Source: a virus. From it: a stretch of DNA of 33,230 bases. The notes under the pieces are model-generated. The model made no database searches and was not told where the DNA came from. It saw nothing but the letters and a program-made list of their open reading frames with translations. Location of the stretch: IMG/VR virus record IMGVR_UViG_3300037502_001422, positions 1-33,230 of that record; one strand, 5' to 3'. The position numbers and the translations under genes are program-made. Shown here one piece after another: positions 17,399 through 25,724 of the stretch (the first letter of the stretch is position 1; every line of letters begins with the position of its first letter).

Positions 17399-18019
17399 TT
17401 ACTCACTCTTAGGCATGGGGCCATGATGTTCCACATTGAATGCTTCATACGTAGGGGGTACATAGAAGTTATCCAATTCGTCATCCTCACCCACTGTAGT
17501 TTCTACGTCAAAGTACTTGAACAATCTTTCTTCAAACACTTCTTTGTATTCTGGATTCTTAGTCAACACAGCATGTAACGCATTGTGTTTGCCTTCATCT
17601 AAAGGTTCAATGCGGAACTTCATAAGTTGACTGGTAGTATACATCTCTGAGAACTTACCTTCTAAGAACCTGTCGTAAGACTTACGCAATGTCCTAGGTA
17701 TCTTAAAGACTAACAGTTGTGTTTTAGTGTCTACTAGACTCAACGGATAACAGTCTTCAAAATACTTGTCTTTTTTGACAATGCGCAATAACTCACGCTT
17801 CTTATCTGTGTCAACATAAACCAATACAAAGAGCCTGTAATCTAAGTACTTCTTAAGTCTTTTAGCCCAGACATACTTCAAGTCATACACACCCCACATG
17901 ACTGGTTTGATGACTCTGAGAGAATGCGCAGAGTTGTAATCCAGGTGTAACAAGAACACGTTACCTAGATAGATACGTGTCCTGTTGATGTATGGTTCTG
18001 TCAAATCAGTCAACTGCAT
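17399..18019 (-). CDS. Hypothetical protein, 206 aa
   Basis: The ATG overlaps the stop of the preceding 256-aa gene (TAATG). The product is soluble, rich in Lys/Tyr/Phe in its first half (KYVWAKRLKKYLDYRLFVLV) and acidic at the C-terminus (VGEDDELDNFYVPP). The pattern suggests an alpha/beta core with a disordered acidic tail. No family recognised. It is the last gene before the hairpin at 17346-17374, so it may end a transcription unit running from the replication module. Confidence 0.7.
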   Translation of the reverse strand: MQLTDLTEPYINRTRIYLGNVFLLHLDYNSAHSLRVIKPVMWGVYDLKYVWAKRLKKYLDYRLFVLVYVDTDKKRELLRIVKKDKYFEDCYPLSLVDTKTQLLVFKIPRTLRKSYDRFLEGKFSEMYTTSQLMKFRIEPLDEGKHNALHAVLTKNPEYKEVFEERLFKYFDVETTVGEDDELDNFYVPPTYEAFNVEHHGPMPKSE

Positions 18020-18789
18020 TAGTTCTTGAAGAAGTTATAAGCAGTGAGTACTTTCTCAGGACGCATAGGGTTAATGGGAGAATTGACTTTAGCGTCGTAC
18101 TTAGGCATGTCATCTGTCATAGCCTGGTACATAGCATAGCGCGTGTACTCACCATCTTTGTTGAAGTATTTGCTGGAAGGCGTAATCAGGTTTTGCACCA
18201 TAGCAGAGAAGTGAGACTTCATAGCTTGCGTGTTGTGTGCTTTCAACGCTACCTTACCTACCTCTTGCGCAAAAGATGCACCAGACAGAGTCTCTCCCAA
18301 CAGAAAATCCATTGCCAAATTCATCTCCTGTTTGCGAGACTGCATGATAGACAAAAACTTGTCAATGCTCTCATAAATCAGATGAAAGTCAGTAGTTGCA
18401 AAGTTGCGCTGCACAATGTCCAACGGGTTAAACACACTCAAGTTAAGACACGCACTGTTCTCATAACCCAGGTACATCTTCATAAACGGATTCTTGACAT
18501 CGTGTGCCCACAACATACCAATGACCATGCTGTAGTTGTCGTTGTTAAAACGATACACATCTGGTTCAATGACAGCTTCTACCAGTACACGGTCTGCAAT
18601 CTTGTATTCCAAATCTTCATCTGTAGCTTGGCGTACAGGTTCTTGCACATGTACAGAGAACTTGTTGGTGTACGTGTTCAACTTATCCATTGCAGGTGCA
18701 AGCACTTCTTCAGGTGAAGGCAGCGTGAGAAAACCATTGCTCAGCTTAGCAGCTTTGTACTGCATCAAATCATTCAAATTCAAGCTCAT
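18019..18789 (-). CDS. Hypothetical replication-module protein, 256 aa
   Basis: The open frame extends up to 18861, but that would overlap the nuclease gene; MSLNLNDLMQYKAAK from the ATG at 18789 leaves a 25-base gap and has normal composition, so it is preferred. The protein is soluble, with a beta-rich middle (VLVEAVIEPDVYRFNNDNYS, then GYENSACLNLSVFNP) and a helical C-terminal part. I considered DUF932-like phage proteins but do not see a convincing match. It follows the two nuclease genes and may work with them. Confidence 0.7.
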   Translation of the reverse strand: MSLNLNDLMQYKAAKLSNGFLTLPSPEEVLAPAMDKLNTYTNKFSVHVQEPVRQATDEDLEYKIADRVLVEAVIEPDVYRFNNDNYSMVIGMLWAHDVKNPFMKMYLGYENSACLNLSVFNPLDIVQRNFATTDFHLIYESIDKFLSIMQSRKQEMNLAMDFLLGETLSGASFAQEVGKVALKAHNTQAMKSHFSAMVQNLITPSSKYFNKDGEYTRYAMYQAMTDDMPKYDAKVNSPINPMRPEKVLTAYNFFKN

Positions 18790-18814
18790 AATACTATTGT
18801 TAAAGAGTGATAAA

Positions 18815-19780
18815 TTAATGCCAAATAGATTGTACTTCTTCCAATACAGGCTTGTCACCAAACACTTGCTGCCAACCTTTAATGTTTACAGTGTTGGTCA
18901 GTGTGTGTTTACCTGTTTCCATTTCAATGTGAATCTTACCTACTTCCATTACTGCACCATACCTGGCTATCTGCAAATCCAGATTGCTAAAAGGTATGAT
19001 TGCAGTGTCTTTGTCTACTGTGGAGTACACTAACAACTTACCTACAGCTGGTTTGCCATACACTTGTTCAATGCCGTAAGTGTAGAATGAAATCTGTATG
19101 TCACTGCGCCTTGCTCTTATTTCGCGGTAGTAATCAGCTAATGGCAATTCAGTGTACTTCAAATCGTAGAACTCTACGCTGTCATCGTATTCAATCAGTA
19201 TGTCTGGCAGTCCTTTGCATGGCACACCGTCAAAGTTGAAGTAGATAGGTTCTTGCGTCTTAGCATGTTCCAACAAGTCTCTGTGCTTGTACCTAACCTC
19301 ATTGGCGTACTCACCTAGCTTAGACCTGCTGGCAGCATCTACTATGGTCTTCCTGCCTTTTTCATGCAAGTGCATCAGGTAAGCTTCACCATGTGCTTTA
19401 GTGATGATGTTAGACATGCGTACAGGCATAGTCCAGTTAGTTTGATACTGTTCTTCCTCAATGACTTGTTTGAGTTCATCCAAGTGTTGAGAGAAATCCT
19501 TAGCTTCTGGATACCGCTTATGAAACACATCTACTACTTGCTTTACCTTACCTCCTGGTATCTTAACGTTGAGATTCCACTGTATGAAGAACAGACTTTC
19601 TAACTCAGGTGTCGTCACCAAGCAATCAAACAGGCTACCTGCTGTCAACAGACCTTCATTCTTTTTGGTCTTTGCTTTTGGATACAGCAGGTCTTTTATC
19701 TTGCTTTGGCTTAACGCTTCCACTTCGTAGTACTGATATATCTTGTCTGCCTTCTCCTGATATGTTTTTAGCATACGCAT
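18815..19780 (-). CDS. PD-(D/E)XK (RecB/Cas4-like) exonuclease, 321 aa
   Basis: Shows the RecB-family order: an ALSQSKIKDLL opening helix, a GSLFDCLV segment at 48-55 where the family has its His/Glu helix, D193 (GLPDILIEY), D206-x-K208 (FYDLKYTE), and Q229-x3-Y233 (the QxxxY motif). This is the family of lambda-exonuclease-type and Cas4-type enzymes, which resect DNA ends for recombination or repair; no Fe-S cysteine cluster is apparent. With the SSB-like protein and Sak4-like ATPase nearby it completes a plausible phage recombination set. The reading frame overlaps the upstream Holliday-junction nuclease-like gene by 125 bases, and the overlapped part encodes the family's opening helix, so the overlap looks real. 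Confidence 0.85.
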   Translation of the reverse strand: MRMLKTYQEKADKIYQYYEVEALSQSKIKDLLYPKAKTKKNEGLLTAGSLFDCLVTTPELESLFFIQWNLNVKIPGGKVKQVVDVFHKRYPEAKDFSQHLDELKQVIEEEQYQTNWTMPVRMSNIITKAHGEAYLMHLHEKGRKTIVDAASRSKLGEYANEVRYKHRDLLEHAKTQEPIYFNFDGVPCKGLPDILIEYDDSVEFYDLKYTELPLADYYREIRARRSDIQISFYTYGIEQVYGKPAVGKLLVYSTVDKDTAIIPFSNLDLQIARYGAVMEVGKIHIEMETGKHTLTNTVNIKGWQQVFGDKPVLEEVQSIWH

Positions 19781-20096
19781 CTACTATTTTCCAAAAGGTG
19801 TCCTGTTCCATGATAACGTAGGTCTTTCCTTTTGGCGACTTGTGAAAAATAAGATTCAACAATCCTTGTGGCATCCTGGCCAACACTTCAATGTAGTTAG
19901 GTCTAACCTTAGCGTACTTGCATTGCACTCCAAAGGGAGCAGTATGAATCAAATCCATACCCATGTCATCTGCTTTCTTGCTCTCAGACCTGGAAGTCAC
20001 AGCATGTATCCATCCTGCTGCCACCCATAGTTTGCGGATAGTCCTTTCAAAGTTGTGACCATTGACCCTGTTTCGTTTACCGTAATTATTCTCCAT
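19656..20096 (-). CDS. Holliday junction resolvase-like PD-(D/E)XK endonuclease, 146 aa
   Basis: The compact nuclease core is visible: E17 (NGHNFERTIRK), R36, D48 (GMDLI) and Q58-x-K60 (GVQCKY), the E-D-(E/Q)xK pattern of archaeal Hjc and phage resolvase-like proteins, with Gln in the third acidic position. Such enzymes cleave branched DNA during recombination or before packaging. About 35 C-terminal residues (RSGSVKPKQDKRPAVSKSK) are a basic, low-complexity tail that coincides with the overlap with the next nuclease gene, so the catalytic domain is not affected by it. Resolvase activity is inferred; a general restriction-like nuclease is the alternative. Confidence 0.75.
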   Translation of the reverse strand: MENNYGKRNRVNGHNFERTIRKLWVAAGWIHAVTSRSESKKADDMGMDLIHTAPFGVQCKYAKVRPNYIEVLARMPQGLLNLIFHKSPKGKTYVIMEQDTFWKIVDAYAKNISGEGRQDISVLRSGSVKPKQDKRPAVSKSKDQKE

Positions 20097-20105
20097 GAAC
20101 GTTGT

Positions 20106-21089
20106 TTATGCAGTCAAGATAAGTGGTTTGACAACAGCACTGTATCCATTGACCACCATGTCATCTGTGTCCTTACCCAAGAATGGAGGGTAGTAGACTT
20201 GTTTAGTAGTACCGTAAATGTCTAATCGTTGCTTTATCCTGTCTGAACCATGCATACCTGCTTCATCGTTATCATACACTATCACACGCTTGTTGTACTT
20301 AGATAAGAAATCCAAGTTGTCAGGCATCATAGATTCAGATTGAAAAGCGTAAGTGTCTAATCCAGTCAGCTTGTTAGCTAAGTAGCCGTCTTTGAAAGAC
20401 TTAGTTACGATACAAGTTGATGTGTTGTTCTGCCATTTCCAGTAATCATTCTTAGTAGCTGTACTCATAGGAAACCTTTCTTGCTTGCTGTTCAAAGGAC
20501 AATAGATTTTGAACCTTGGATTGTCAGCGCCAAAAGTCAATGCGTAACACGGATACGTCTTTGGTAAGGTGTGATATCCGTTGATGTGCATAGACTTGAC
20601 AGAGTAACAAGGCTGCGTGTAACTAAACAAATCTGTGTAGGTTACATTGCGTTTAGCCCAGTACTCTACATCAGCTGTAGTAAAAGCTGGTTTGCCGTCT
20701 AACAAGAATGGTTCAAAAAACATGTCTTTACCATTTGTCCTAGACACTTTGCGTTTGGTACCTGTACATACTACGTTGCCTATGCGCATAGCTTTGTTGT
20801 AATAGTGATAGTCGTGTACCATATTCCATGCTTCAGAATAAGATACTCGTGACAAATGCGATATGGCGTGTAAGATATTGTACTTGTTGTATTGCGTAAA
20901 GGCCCAGTCTGTAAACAACAGTATGCCGTTGTATTGCCTTACGTAGCAAGCAGGTACAGCATCAGACCTGAAAGGAGATGTTATCAATTCATCTATTTCT
21001 ACGTCGTATCCTAAGATGATACGCCATATTTTGAGTTGGTCAACAGTCCTAATCAGGTCTTGGGTTGAGTTCCGTATGATACCGTACAT
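20106..21089 (-). CDS. DnaG-type TOPRIM primase, 327 aa
   Basis: The start is the ATG at 21089 (MYGIIRNSTQDL); the frame reaches 21119 only by reading through a hairpin. The N-terminal part has the PFRSDAVPACYV and ILLFTDWA segments typical of phage DnaG-like catalytic domains. The TOPRIM motifs are at 226-235 (CIVTKSFKDG) and 269-278 (VIVYDNDEAG, with D273 and D275 the metal-binding pair). The first TOPRIM motif has TKS where bacterial DnaG has an EG pair, a variant I recall from other phage primases. No zinc-binding CHC2 domain is visible. It would make RNA primers for the polymerase and DnaB-type helicase encoded upstream. Confidence 0.85.
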   Translation of the reverse strand: MYGIIRNSTQDLIRTVDQLKIWRIILGYDVEIDELITSPFRSDAVPACYVRQYNGILLFTDWAFTQYNKYNILHAISHLSRVSYSEAWNMVHDYHYYNKAMRIGNVVCTGTKRKVSRTNGKDMFFEPFLLDGKPAFTTADVEYWAKRNVTYTDLFSYTQPCYSVKSMHINGYHTLPKTYPCYALTFGADNPRFKIYCPLNSKQERFPMSTATKNDYWKWQNNTSTCIVTKSFKDGYLANKLTGLDTYAFQSESMMPDNLDFLSKYNKRVIVYDNDEAGMHGSDRIKQRLDIYGTTKQVYYPPFLGKDTDDMVVNGYSAVVKPLILTA

Positions 21090-21093
21090 GTGT

Positions 21094-21130
21094 AAAAAGT
21101 TAAGGCGAGGAGCTGTCACACTCCCCGCCT
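21094..21130 (-). terminator. Hairpin with T-run before the primase gene
   Basis: Minus-strand arms 21130-21121 and 21112-21103 form a 10-bp GC-rich stem (one G.U) with an 8-nt loop; after TTAAC comes a run of five T (21098-21094), 4 bases before the primase ATG. It separates the SSB-like gene from the primase. Confidence 0.75.
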
Positions 21131-21149
21131 AGTTAGTTAAAATGCTTGC

Positions 21150-21821
21150 TTAGAATGCTGGCACGTCAGTGTTGTCTACAGCACCTTGCACTTCTGGTTG
21201 CTTGACTTCCCACGGTTCCATCTTGAAGTACTTGGAATTGGGTTCTACCAGTTCTTTAGGATTGGCATCTGTAGTGAAGAAGTGACCCATGTAGTACATG
21301 TCGCTAGGCACATCTGCATAGACAGAACCACGCTTGTAACCCAACACCACTTTGGCTGGAATCTTAGCGTAGTGCGGAGGCAATACACTGGTAGCCATGT
21401 GGATAAAAGCTTCAAAGGTAGGTTCGTTGCCATTAAGACCAGCTAGCCAGGCTTTGATAGCAGCTTCATACACTTCTGCGGACACGTAGCCAGTGATGAT
21501 GTGCTTGACAAAGGCTGAGAAATCAGAAGTCTCTTTGTCATACGCTTCAGTAAGCGTGAGTTGCACAGACTGACCATTAACCAGCTTGGTAAACTGGCTT
21601 GGGTTCTTTTCCATGTTTTTCGCAATCTGCGCTTTGTTCACAGGAAACTTACGCAGGTTCTTGGTAGACCCGTCTTTTTCAAAGACCAAGTCAAGTGCAG
21701 TACCCTGGTAGCGTTCTGTGTTCACATTAGTCAGACCAATGAACTGCAAGAAGCAATCATTGATGCCTGGTTTGAAGGATGAACCTTTGCTGTTTTCTTC
21801 TAAGATAATACCGTAAGACAT
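21150..21821 (-). CDS. Putative single-stranded DNA-binding protein, 223 aa
   Basis: Soluble protein placed between the recombination ATPase and the primase, the usual place for a phage SSB. It ends in an acidic/hydrophobic tip (VDNTDVPAF), similar to the DDxPF tips by which SSBs bind partner proteins. The N-terminal half is beta-rich with aromatic residues and basic patches compatible with an OB fold, but no diagnostic motif is certain. The short leader contains a TAAATTTG box, so it may have its own promoter, useful for a protein needed in quantity. The call rests on tail and context; a recombination mediator is the main alternative. Confidence 0.6.
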   Translation of the reverse strand: MSYGIILEENSKGSSFKPGINDCFLQFIGLTNVNTERYQGTALDLVFEKDGSTKNLRKFPVNKAQIAKNMEKNPSQFTKLVNGQSVQLTLTEAYDKETSDFSAFVKHIITGYVSAEVYEAAIKAWLAGLNGNEPTFEAFIHMATSVLPPHYAKIPAKVVLGYKRGSVYADVPSDMYYMGHFFTTDANPKELVEPNSKYFKMEPWEVKQPEVQGAVDNTDVPAF

Positions 21822-21826
21822 AAATA

Positions 21827-21857
21827 CAAATTTATAAAGTTAAACAATTACTTGCCA
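21827..21857 (-). promoter_or_regulatory. Possible Bacteroides-type promoter of the SSB-like gene
   Basis: On the minus strand TAAATTTG (21834-21827) fits the Bacteroides -7 box TAnnTTTG, with ATTG 21 bases upstream where TTTG is expected. The ATG at 21821 is so close that the transcript would be nearly leaderless. Low confidence. Confidence 0.35.
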
Positions 21858-22639
21858 ATAATAATGCCGTCAAATTTGCAAATAGCATCAACTACTTTAC
21901 CAAGGTCGTTGGGTATTTTGCCAGGAGCCACTTCTGGTATATCGTCAAACATACCAATAGGGCTTCTTGCAGGCGTATCACCAAACTGTTTTAGTTCAAA
22001 CACATAAGTGGTTTCATTCTTGATAACGTCAAAGTGTGTGTTGGCAACCAAGATTATGTCAAACATGCTAGCTATTGGTTTATGATTTTCAATCATTTGA
22101 CCTGACGTAGAAATAGAATGTTTAATCATGCCTACATCATAATTTTCTTTACTTTTTAAATGAAAAGTATAAATGACAAACAAGTCTGGACGGTTAAGTT
22201 CAGGACTTAGTACAATGTCGTCTAACACTTTAAACATTTGATAAGTAGTCACACCTAACGAATCCCAGTCATCTCTATCCATTTTAGACACTGACTTTTT
22301 AACGTTATTGTAACGGCCTAAAACTTTATCTGCCATGACCAGGTTGGCGTCGTCTATGACAATGTATTTTATTTCTTTCCTGTTGACTGAGACATATTTA
22401 ATCATGTCTGCAATCATAATAGGATTGTTCATAGACGCATACTGACCACCTTCGCTAATCTTCTTGTCTGCTTTGAAGACATTGCGCCAGTTGGCAAACT
22501 GAATACGTTTAGCAGGGCCAGCACAACTAATGTAGATAGTCTGTTCTGGAGGTAAACCTTTAATACCTGCCTTTTCATTAGGAAAAATAGAAGTAGACTT
22601 ACCCTTAGCTGGATAACCTACTACTGCAAATGATACCAT
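21848..22639 (-). CDS. P-loop ATPase, Sak4/AAA_24-like recombination ATPase, 263 aa
   Basis: Walker A is at residues 8-16 (GYPAKGKST) right at the N-terminus and Walker B is YIVIDDAN (near residue 95). A minimal RecA-fold ATPase with the P-loop starting within ten residues, and placed beside an SSB and an exonuclease, is typical of the phage Sak4-type single-strand annealing/recombination ATPases. It probably works with the PD-(D/E)XK exonuclease in strand annealing. The C-terminal 60 residues (VFELKQFGDTPARSPIGMF) are conserved-looking loop sequence seen, from memory, in this group. A non-recombination AAA protein cannot be excluded. Confidence 0.7.
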   Translation of the reverse strand: MVSFAVVGYPAKGKSTSIFPNEKAGIKGLPPEQTIYISCAGPAKRIQFANWRNVFKADKKISEGGQYASMNNPIMIADMIKYVSVNRKEIKYIVIDDANLVMADKVLGRYNNVKKSVSKMDRDDWDSLGVTTYQMFKVLDDIVLSPELNRPDLFVIYTFHLKSKENYDVGMIKHSISTSGQMIENHKPIASMFDIILVANTHFDVIKNETTYVFELKQFGDTPARSPIGMFDDIPEVAPGKIPNDLGKVVDAICKFDGIIIGK

Positions 22640-22645
22640 AGTAAA

Positions 22646-23713
22646 CTATTTTAATTCGTAAAAATGATTAGCAGCACCTACAAAGCCCAACCTACCATCA
22701 GCAGGAGAGCCATATCGGTTTTCTACAATGTGAAAGCTGCGATACCTAGCTGAACCTGCTTTGTTAAACTCTACAAAGTCGTACCCTTTGTGTCTGTTCA
22801 ACTTGTATGCAGCATCTGAAGGGTCCATTAGAGTGATGACACAACTAGCATCTTCGGATAAGTTGCCAGTTTCTTTTAAATGTTCTGAAGTAGGGTGTAA
22901 TGAATCACCGTGGTACTTCAACAAGTCCATAGAAATCCATCTGTTCAAATGCACTACTGCTACACTCACAAATCCACAAGCGTTGTTCAACTCTACAATG
23001 TATTCAGACATCTTATCCACGTTCTGTTTTAAAGCAAACCCGCGCTCTAATGGAAGTTGTCGAATATGGTCAATCAAGTTAATGACCAGCTTATTTGGAT
23101 TGTTTGGTGTGTACCCCATGATTTTCTCCACCACTCTTGTAACGTTGTTTTCTACTAACACAATAGGCTTCTTGTTGAACACACCATTTGTCTCAGCAAT
23201 CCTTAGTAGTTCATTTCGTATGCCAGTTGGGTTCTGTTTTGCAATCCAGTTAATCTTGCCTTTGTACAACAAGTTACCAGCTTCATCAAACTTACCTGAC
23301 AATGGTTCAATGTAGTCATTCACAATTCTCTCTACAATGTTGTAATGCTCATCCAACATAGTCACCCTAGACCCATCAGGGTTGAGTTTCCTACCCAACA
23401 AGTAATCAGTACTCAGCGCAATGTTGTAGTCTTTGAATATCTTCCTAGACAAGAACCTGGCTTCCATGACATAGCGTGGCATCTCCGTAGAGACAATGTT
23501 AAATTCCAAATCTATGTCAGGATTAAGTTCTAACAGTGAAGCGATAAAGAACTCCATGCAAAAGATAGACTTACCTACTTTCTGTTCAGCAGCTACCACA
23601 ATGTATTCACCAGGGTTGATACCACCCATGTGCATGTTCATCGTAGTAGAAGCAGTCACAGCACCCAGTACTTTACCTGCTCTGGCTTTTTGTATCTGTG
23701 TTAGTAAGTTCAT
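22646..23713 (-). CDS. Replicative DNA helicase, DnaB/SF4 family, 355 aa
   Basis: Contains the RecA-type motor only, without the DnaB N-terminal primase-binding domain. Walker A is at 43-49 (EQKVGKS) in the context NPGEYIVVAAEQKVGKS, and the Walker B-like strand VINLIDHI is near residue 225. The segment LKETGNLSEDASCVITL matches the DnaB pattern where an arginine-finger region and the H4-type motif lead to a D-x-V strand. It would unwind the phage replication fork ahead of the family B polymerase and interact with the encoded primase. Its stop lies 6 bases from the next ATG and its start overlaps the 166-aa gene's stop (ATGA). Confidence 0.85.
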   Translation of the reverse strand: MNLLTQIQKARAGKVLGAVTASTTMNMHMGGINPGEYIVVAAEQKVGKSIFCMEFFIASLLELNPDIDLEFNIVSTEMPRYVMEARFLSRKIFKDYNIALSTDYLLGRKLNPDGSRVTMLDEHYNIVERIVNDYIEPLSGKFDEAGNLLYKGKINWIAKQNPTGIRNELLRIAETNGVFNKKPIVLVENNVTRVVEKIMGYTPNNPNKLVINLIDHIRQLPLERGFALKQNVDKMSEYIVELNNACGFVSVAVVHLNRWISMDLLKYHGDSLHPTSEHLKETGNLSEDASCVITLMDPSDAAYKLNRHKGYDFVEFNKAGSARYRSFHIVENRYGSPADGRLGFVGAANHFYELK

Positions 23714-24210
23714 GCTATCTTGTACATGGTTTGCGCATCAGATAACAAAAAGTTGGATAGCTTCTTAGCTTGTGTCACTTGACGATAGTAATCTAATGTG
23801 ACTTTTGCTAGCTTGTCAAGATCAAAGTTTTCTGTCAGCAAAACAAACTTGTTGTAGTTGGAAATGGTTTCTTCGTCAGTAGTGAAAATAGAATAAGTCT
23901 GCAAGTTAAATGGAAATCCGTTAATCTGCAAACCGCTTTTTCTTAATTTCTCTACGTATTCGTCAAAACTTGCATTGCTACCCCTTGCAAATAAAGGATG
24001 CCGTAGTGTAAGTCTGCCTTCATCGTCAATCACTGTGAAGTTGATTCTATACTCGTGTTCATTCTTAGACGTAATCATGCCTTTGTCAATCAAGAATCCT
24101 GGTATACCTGCCCATACACCGAAACAGAAAAACAATACTGCTTCAACGTCCATGTTCAGGTCTTCAGCTTTCTCAATAATCTCTTTGTTAATAATCTCTC
24201 TGTTAATCAT
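23710..24210 (-). CDS. Hypothetical replication-module protein, 166 aa
   Basis: Lies between the two helicase genes, coupled to the DnaB-type helicase by an ATGA overlap. The N-terminus is a charged helix (REIINKEIIEKAEDLN), then a hydrophobic VLFFCFGVWAGIPGFL segment that may be a buried core rather than a membrane span, and a helical C-terminus. The location would suit a helicase loader or a primase-helicase adaptor, but no motif supports that. No family recognised. Confidence 0.7.
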   Translation of the reverse strand: MINREIINKEIIEKAEDLNMDVEAVLFFCFGVWAGIPGFLIDKGMITSKNEHEYRINFTVIDDEGRLTLRHPLFARGSNASFDEYVEKLRKSGLQINGFPFNLQTYSIFTTDEETISNYNKFVLLTENFDLDKLAKVTLDYYRQVTQAKKLSNFLLSDAQTMYKIA

Positions 24211-24219
24211 AGCTATGTA

Positions 24220-25434
24220 TTAAGTGAACAAATCTTCAATCTTCATCAACGTCAAGTTGTCTTTGTAGTCTTTTGCAAACTCTTTGAAATTGGTCTCATC
24301 TTTAGTACCTTTTACGTACAAGGCGTATACTGTTGGGTTATCCCCTCTGACAGACCTGCCTCTGCGTTGTATGTTTTGCACTGATTCAGTAGTGAGTGCT
24401 AAGATAACAACAGCGTCAATGTTTTTCAAGTTGATACCTTCGTTTAACATCTTAGCCACTTGAAGAACATCTACTTTGCCACTGTTGAAATCTTCAATAG
24501 CTTCCAGGTTGGTTTTCTTCTTAATCTTGGAATGCACACTGGTACCGTCATTGCTTTCAATCTGTTCTATGTTCTCGTTGAAGACCACATAGCGCTTTCC
24601 TTGCAGGTGTTGTTGTATGTACGGCATGAAAGAGTTCTTGTAGTTGGCCAAGATAGTCTTACGCATACCACCTAACGGCAAAAACCTGGTCTCTCTTACC
24701 CAAGGGTAATCATCCATCTTGCTTCTCCAAAAAGCCAGTTCTTTCTCAATAATGGTCAATCTCTGTTTTAGACTGCAATTGGTTACAGTAAACGCTTTTG
24801 GGAAGAAGTAATTGCGTTGTTCTGCAATATACATGTAGTCGTCATAGTCGTATACTACATCAGCAGGGTGTTCTTTGTCAATGCCTTTAAAGCGTCTTAG
24901 TTCAATGTCTTCAAAGTCTATAGACAGGTCAGGGTCTATCTCCACACCAATGATATGCACAGGAGGGATGATACCATAACGGATAGCTTGTGGCAAAGTA
25001 ACCTTCAACGTCTTTTTAAAACCCATGCTGTTGAGTAACAGTTTCCTCTCGTAAGGTATGCTTGCACTAAGTGCCAACATGTACTGACATGGTATGCGGT
25101 TAATAGACAGAGCATAGTTCTCAGTGACACCATGTGCTTCATCTAAGATGATACCTGTGAACATTGTCTTTTCATACTTGTGTGCAGATTTGTAGTTGCA
25201 AAAGGTAATGTCCACATTCAAGTTGAATGCATCAATCTCCTTTTTGACATTGGCTTCTTGTATATTTTGCGTCATACACCACAGCCACTTGCCACCTCTG
25301 GCAGCAGCTTTGAGAGCAGGCAATGTCTTACCTACACCTGTCTCCCATTCTAGTACGACTCTGTTTTCAGAGAACAATGTCTCTACTGCATTGTCTTGCA
25401 GCTTGTTTAATGCGTCAAAGTTTTTTTGAAACAT
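24220..25434 (-). CDS. Superfamily 2 DNA/RNA helicase, 404 aa
   Basis: Clear SF2 motifs: motif I at 32-37 (TGVGKT), motif II DEAH (ILDEAHG, near residue 97), motif III-like ALSASIP, and motif VI QRRGRSVRG near residue 360. The layout (about 400 aa, few insertions) resembles phage UvsW/RecG-like or restriction-type DEAD/H helicases. It could remodel recombination intermediates or R-loops at origins. It sits between a 95-aa protein and a 166-aa protein inside the replication block. Confidence 0.88.
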   Translation of the reverse strand: MFQKNFDALNKLQDNAVETLFSENRVVLEWETGVGKTLPALKAAARGGKWLWCMTQNIQEANVKKEIDAFNLNVDITFCNYKSAHKYEKTMFTGIILDEAHGVTENYALSINRIPCQYMLALSASIPYERKLLLNSMGFKKTLKVTLPQAIRYGIIPPVHIIGVEIDPDLSIDFEDIELRRFKGIDKEHPADVVYDYDDYMYIAEQRNYFFPKAFTVTNCSLKQRLTIIEKELAFWRSKMDDYPWVRETRFLPLGGMRKTILANYKNSFMPYIQQHLQGKRYVVFNENIEQIESNDGTSVHSKIKKKTNLEAIEDFNSGKVDVLQVAKMLNEGINLKNIDAVVILALTTESVQNIQRRGRSVRGDNPTVYALYVKGTKDETNFKEFAKDYKDNLTLMKIEDLFT

Positions 25435-25436
25435 GA

Positions 25437-25724
25437 TTAGTTGTTTCTAGGTTCAACATAAAATAATACTGCATTAGATTTCATCTCTATAAACGGTACT
25501 GGTTGCACAATGTCAAACAAGTCAGGTAGGTCTAGTTCTTCACCACTACCTAACACCATAGCACCATTGTGTAACACCGCAATCTCATCTTTATCAAACA
25601 GCATTTCAAAGTCTACTTCACCGTCAAATATCATCTGTTGTAACAAGTCAGATTCTTTGTAAGACCATATCACCATAGTCTTAGGGTCAGAGACTTTGAG
25701 CGCCATCAAAGATATAAACATCAT
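25437..25724 (-). CDS. Hypothetical protein, 95 aa
   Basis: Its ATG overlaps the polymerase stop (ATGA), and its own stop is 2 bases from the SF2 helicase start. The product is acidic (DGEVDFEMLFDKDEIAVLHN, then LGSGEELDLPDLFDIV) and soluble, with alternating hydrophobic residues that suggest beta strands. The linkage to a polymerase and a helicase suggests an accessory replication role; no family recognised. Confidence 0.65.
   Translation of the reverse strand: MMFISLMALKVSDPKTMVIWSYKESDLLQQMIFDGEVDFEMLFDKDEIAVLHNGAMVLGSGEELDLPDLFDIVQPVPFIEMKSNAVLFYVEPRNN

Noticed and set aside
17992-18717. 241-aa plus-strand reading frame
   Set aside because: It lies opposite the 256-aa and 206-aa minus-strand genes, has a His/Leu/Val-rich improbable composition and no coupling to other genes; a shadow frame.
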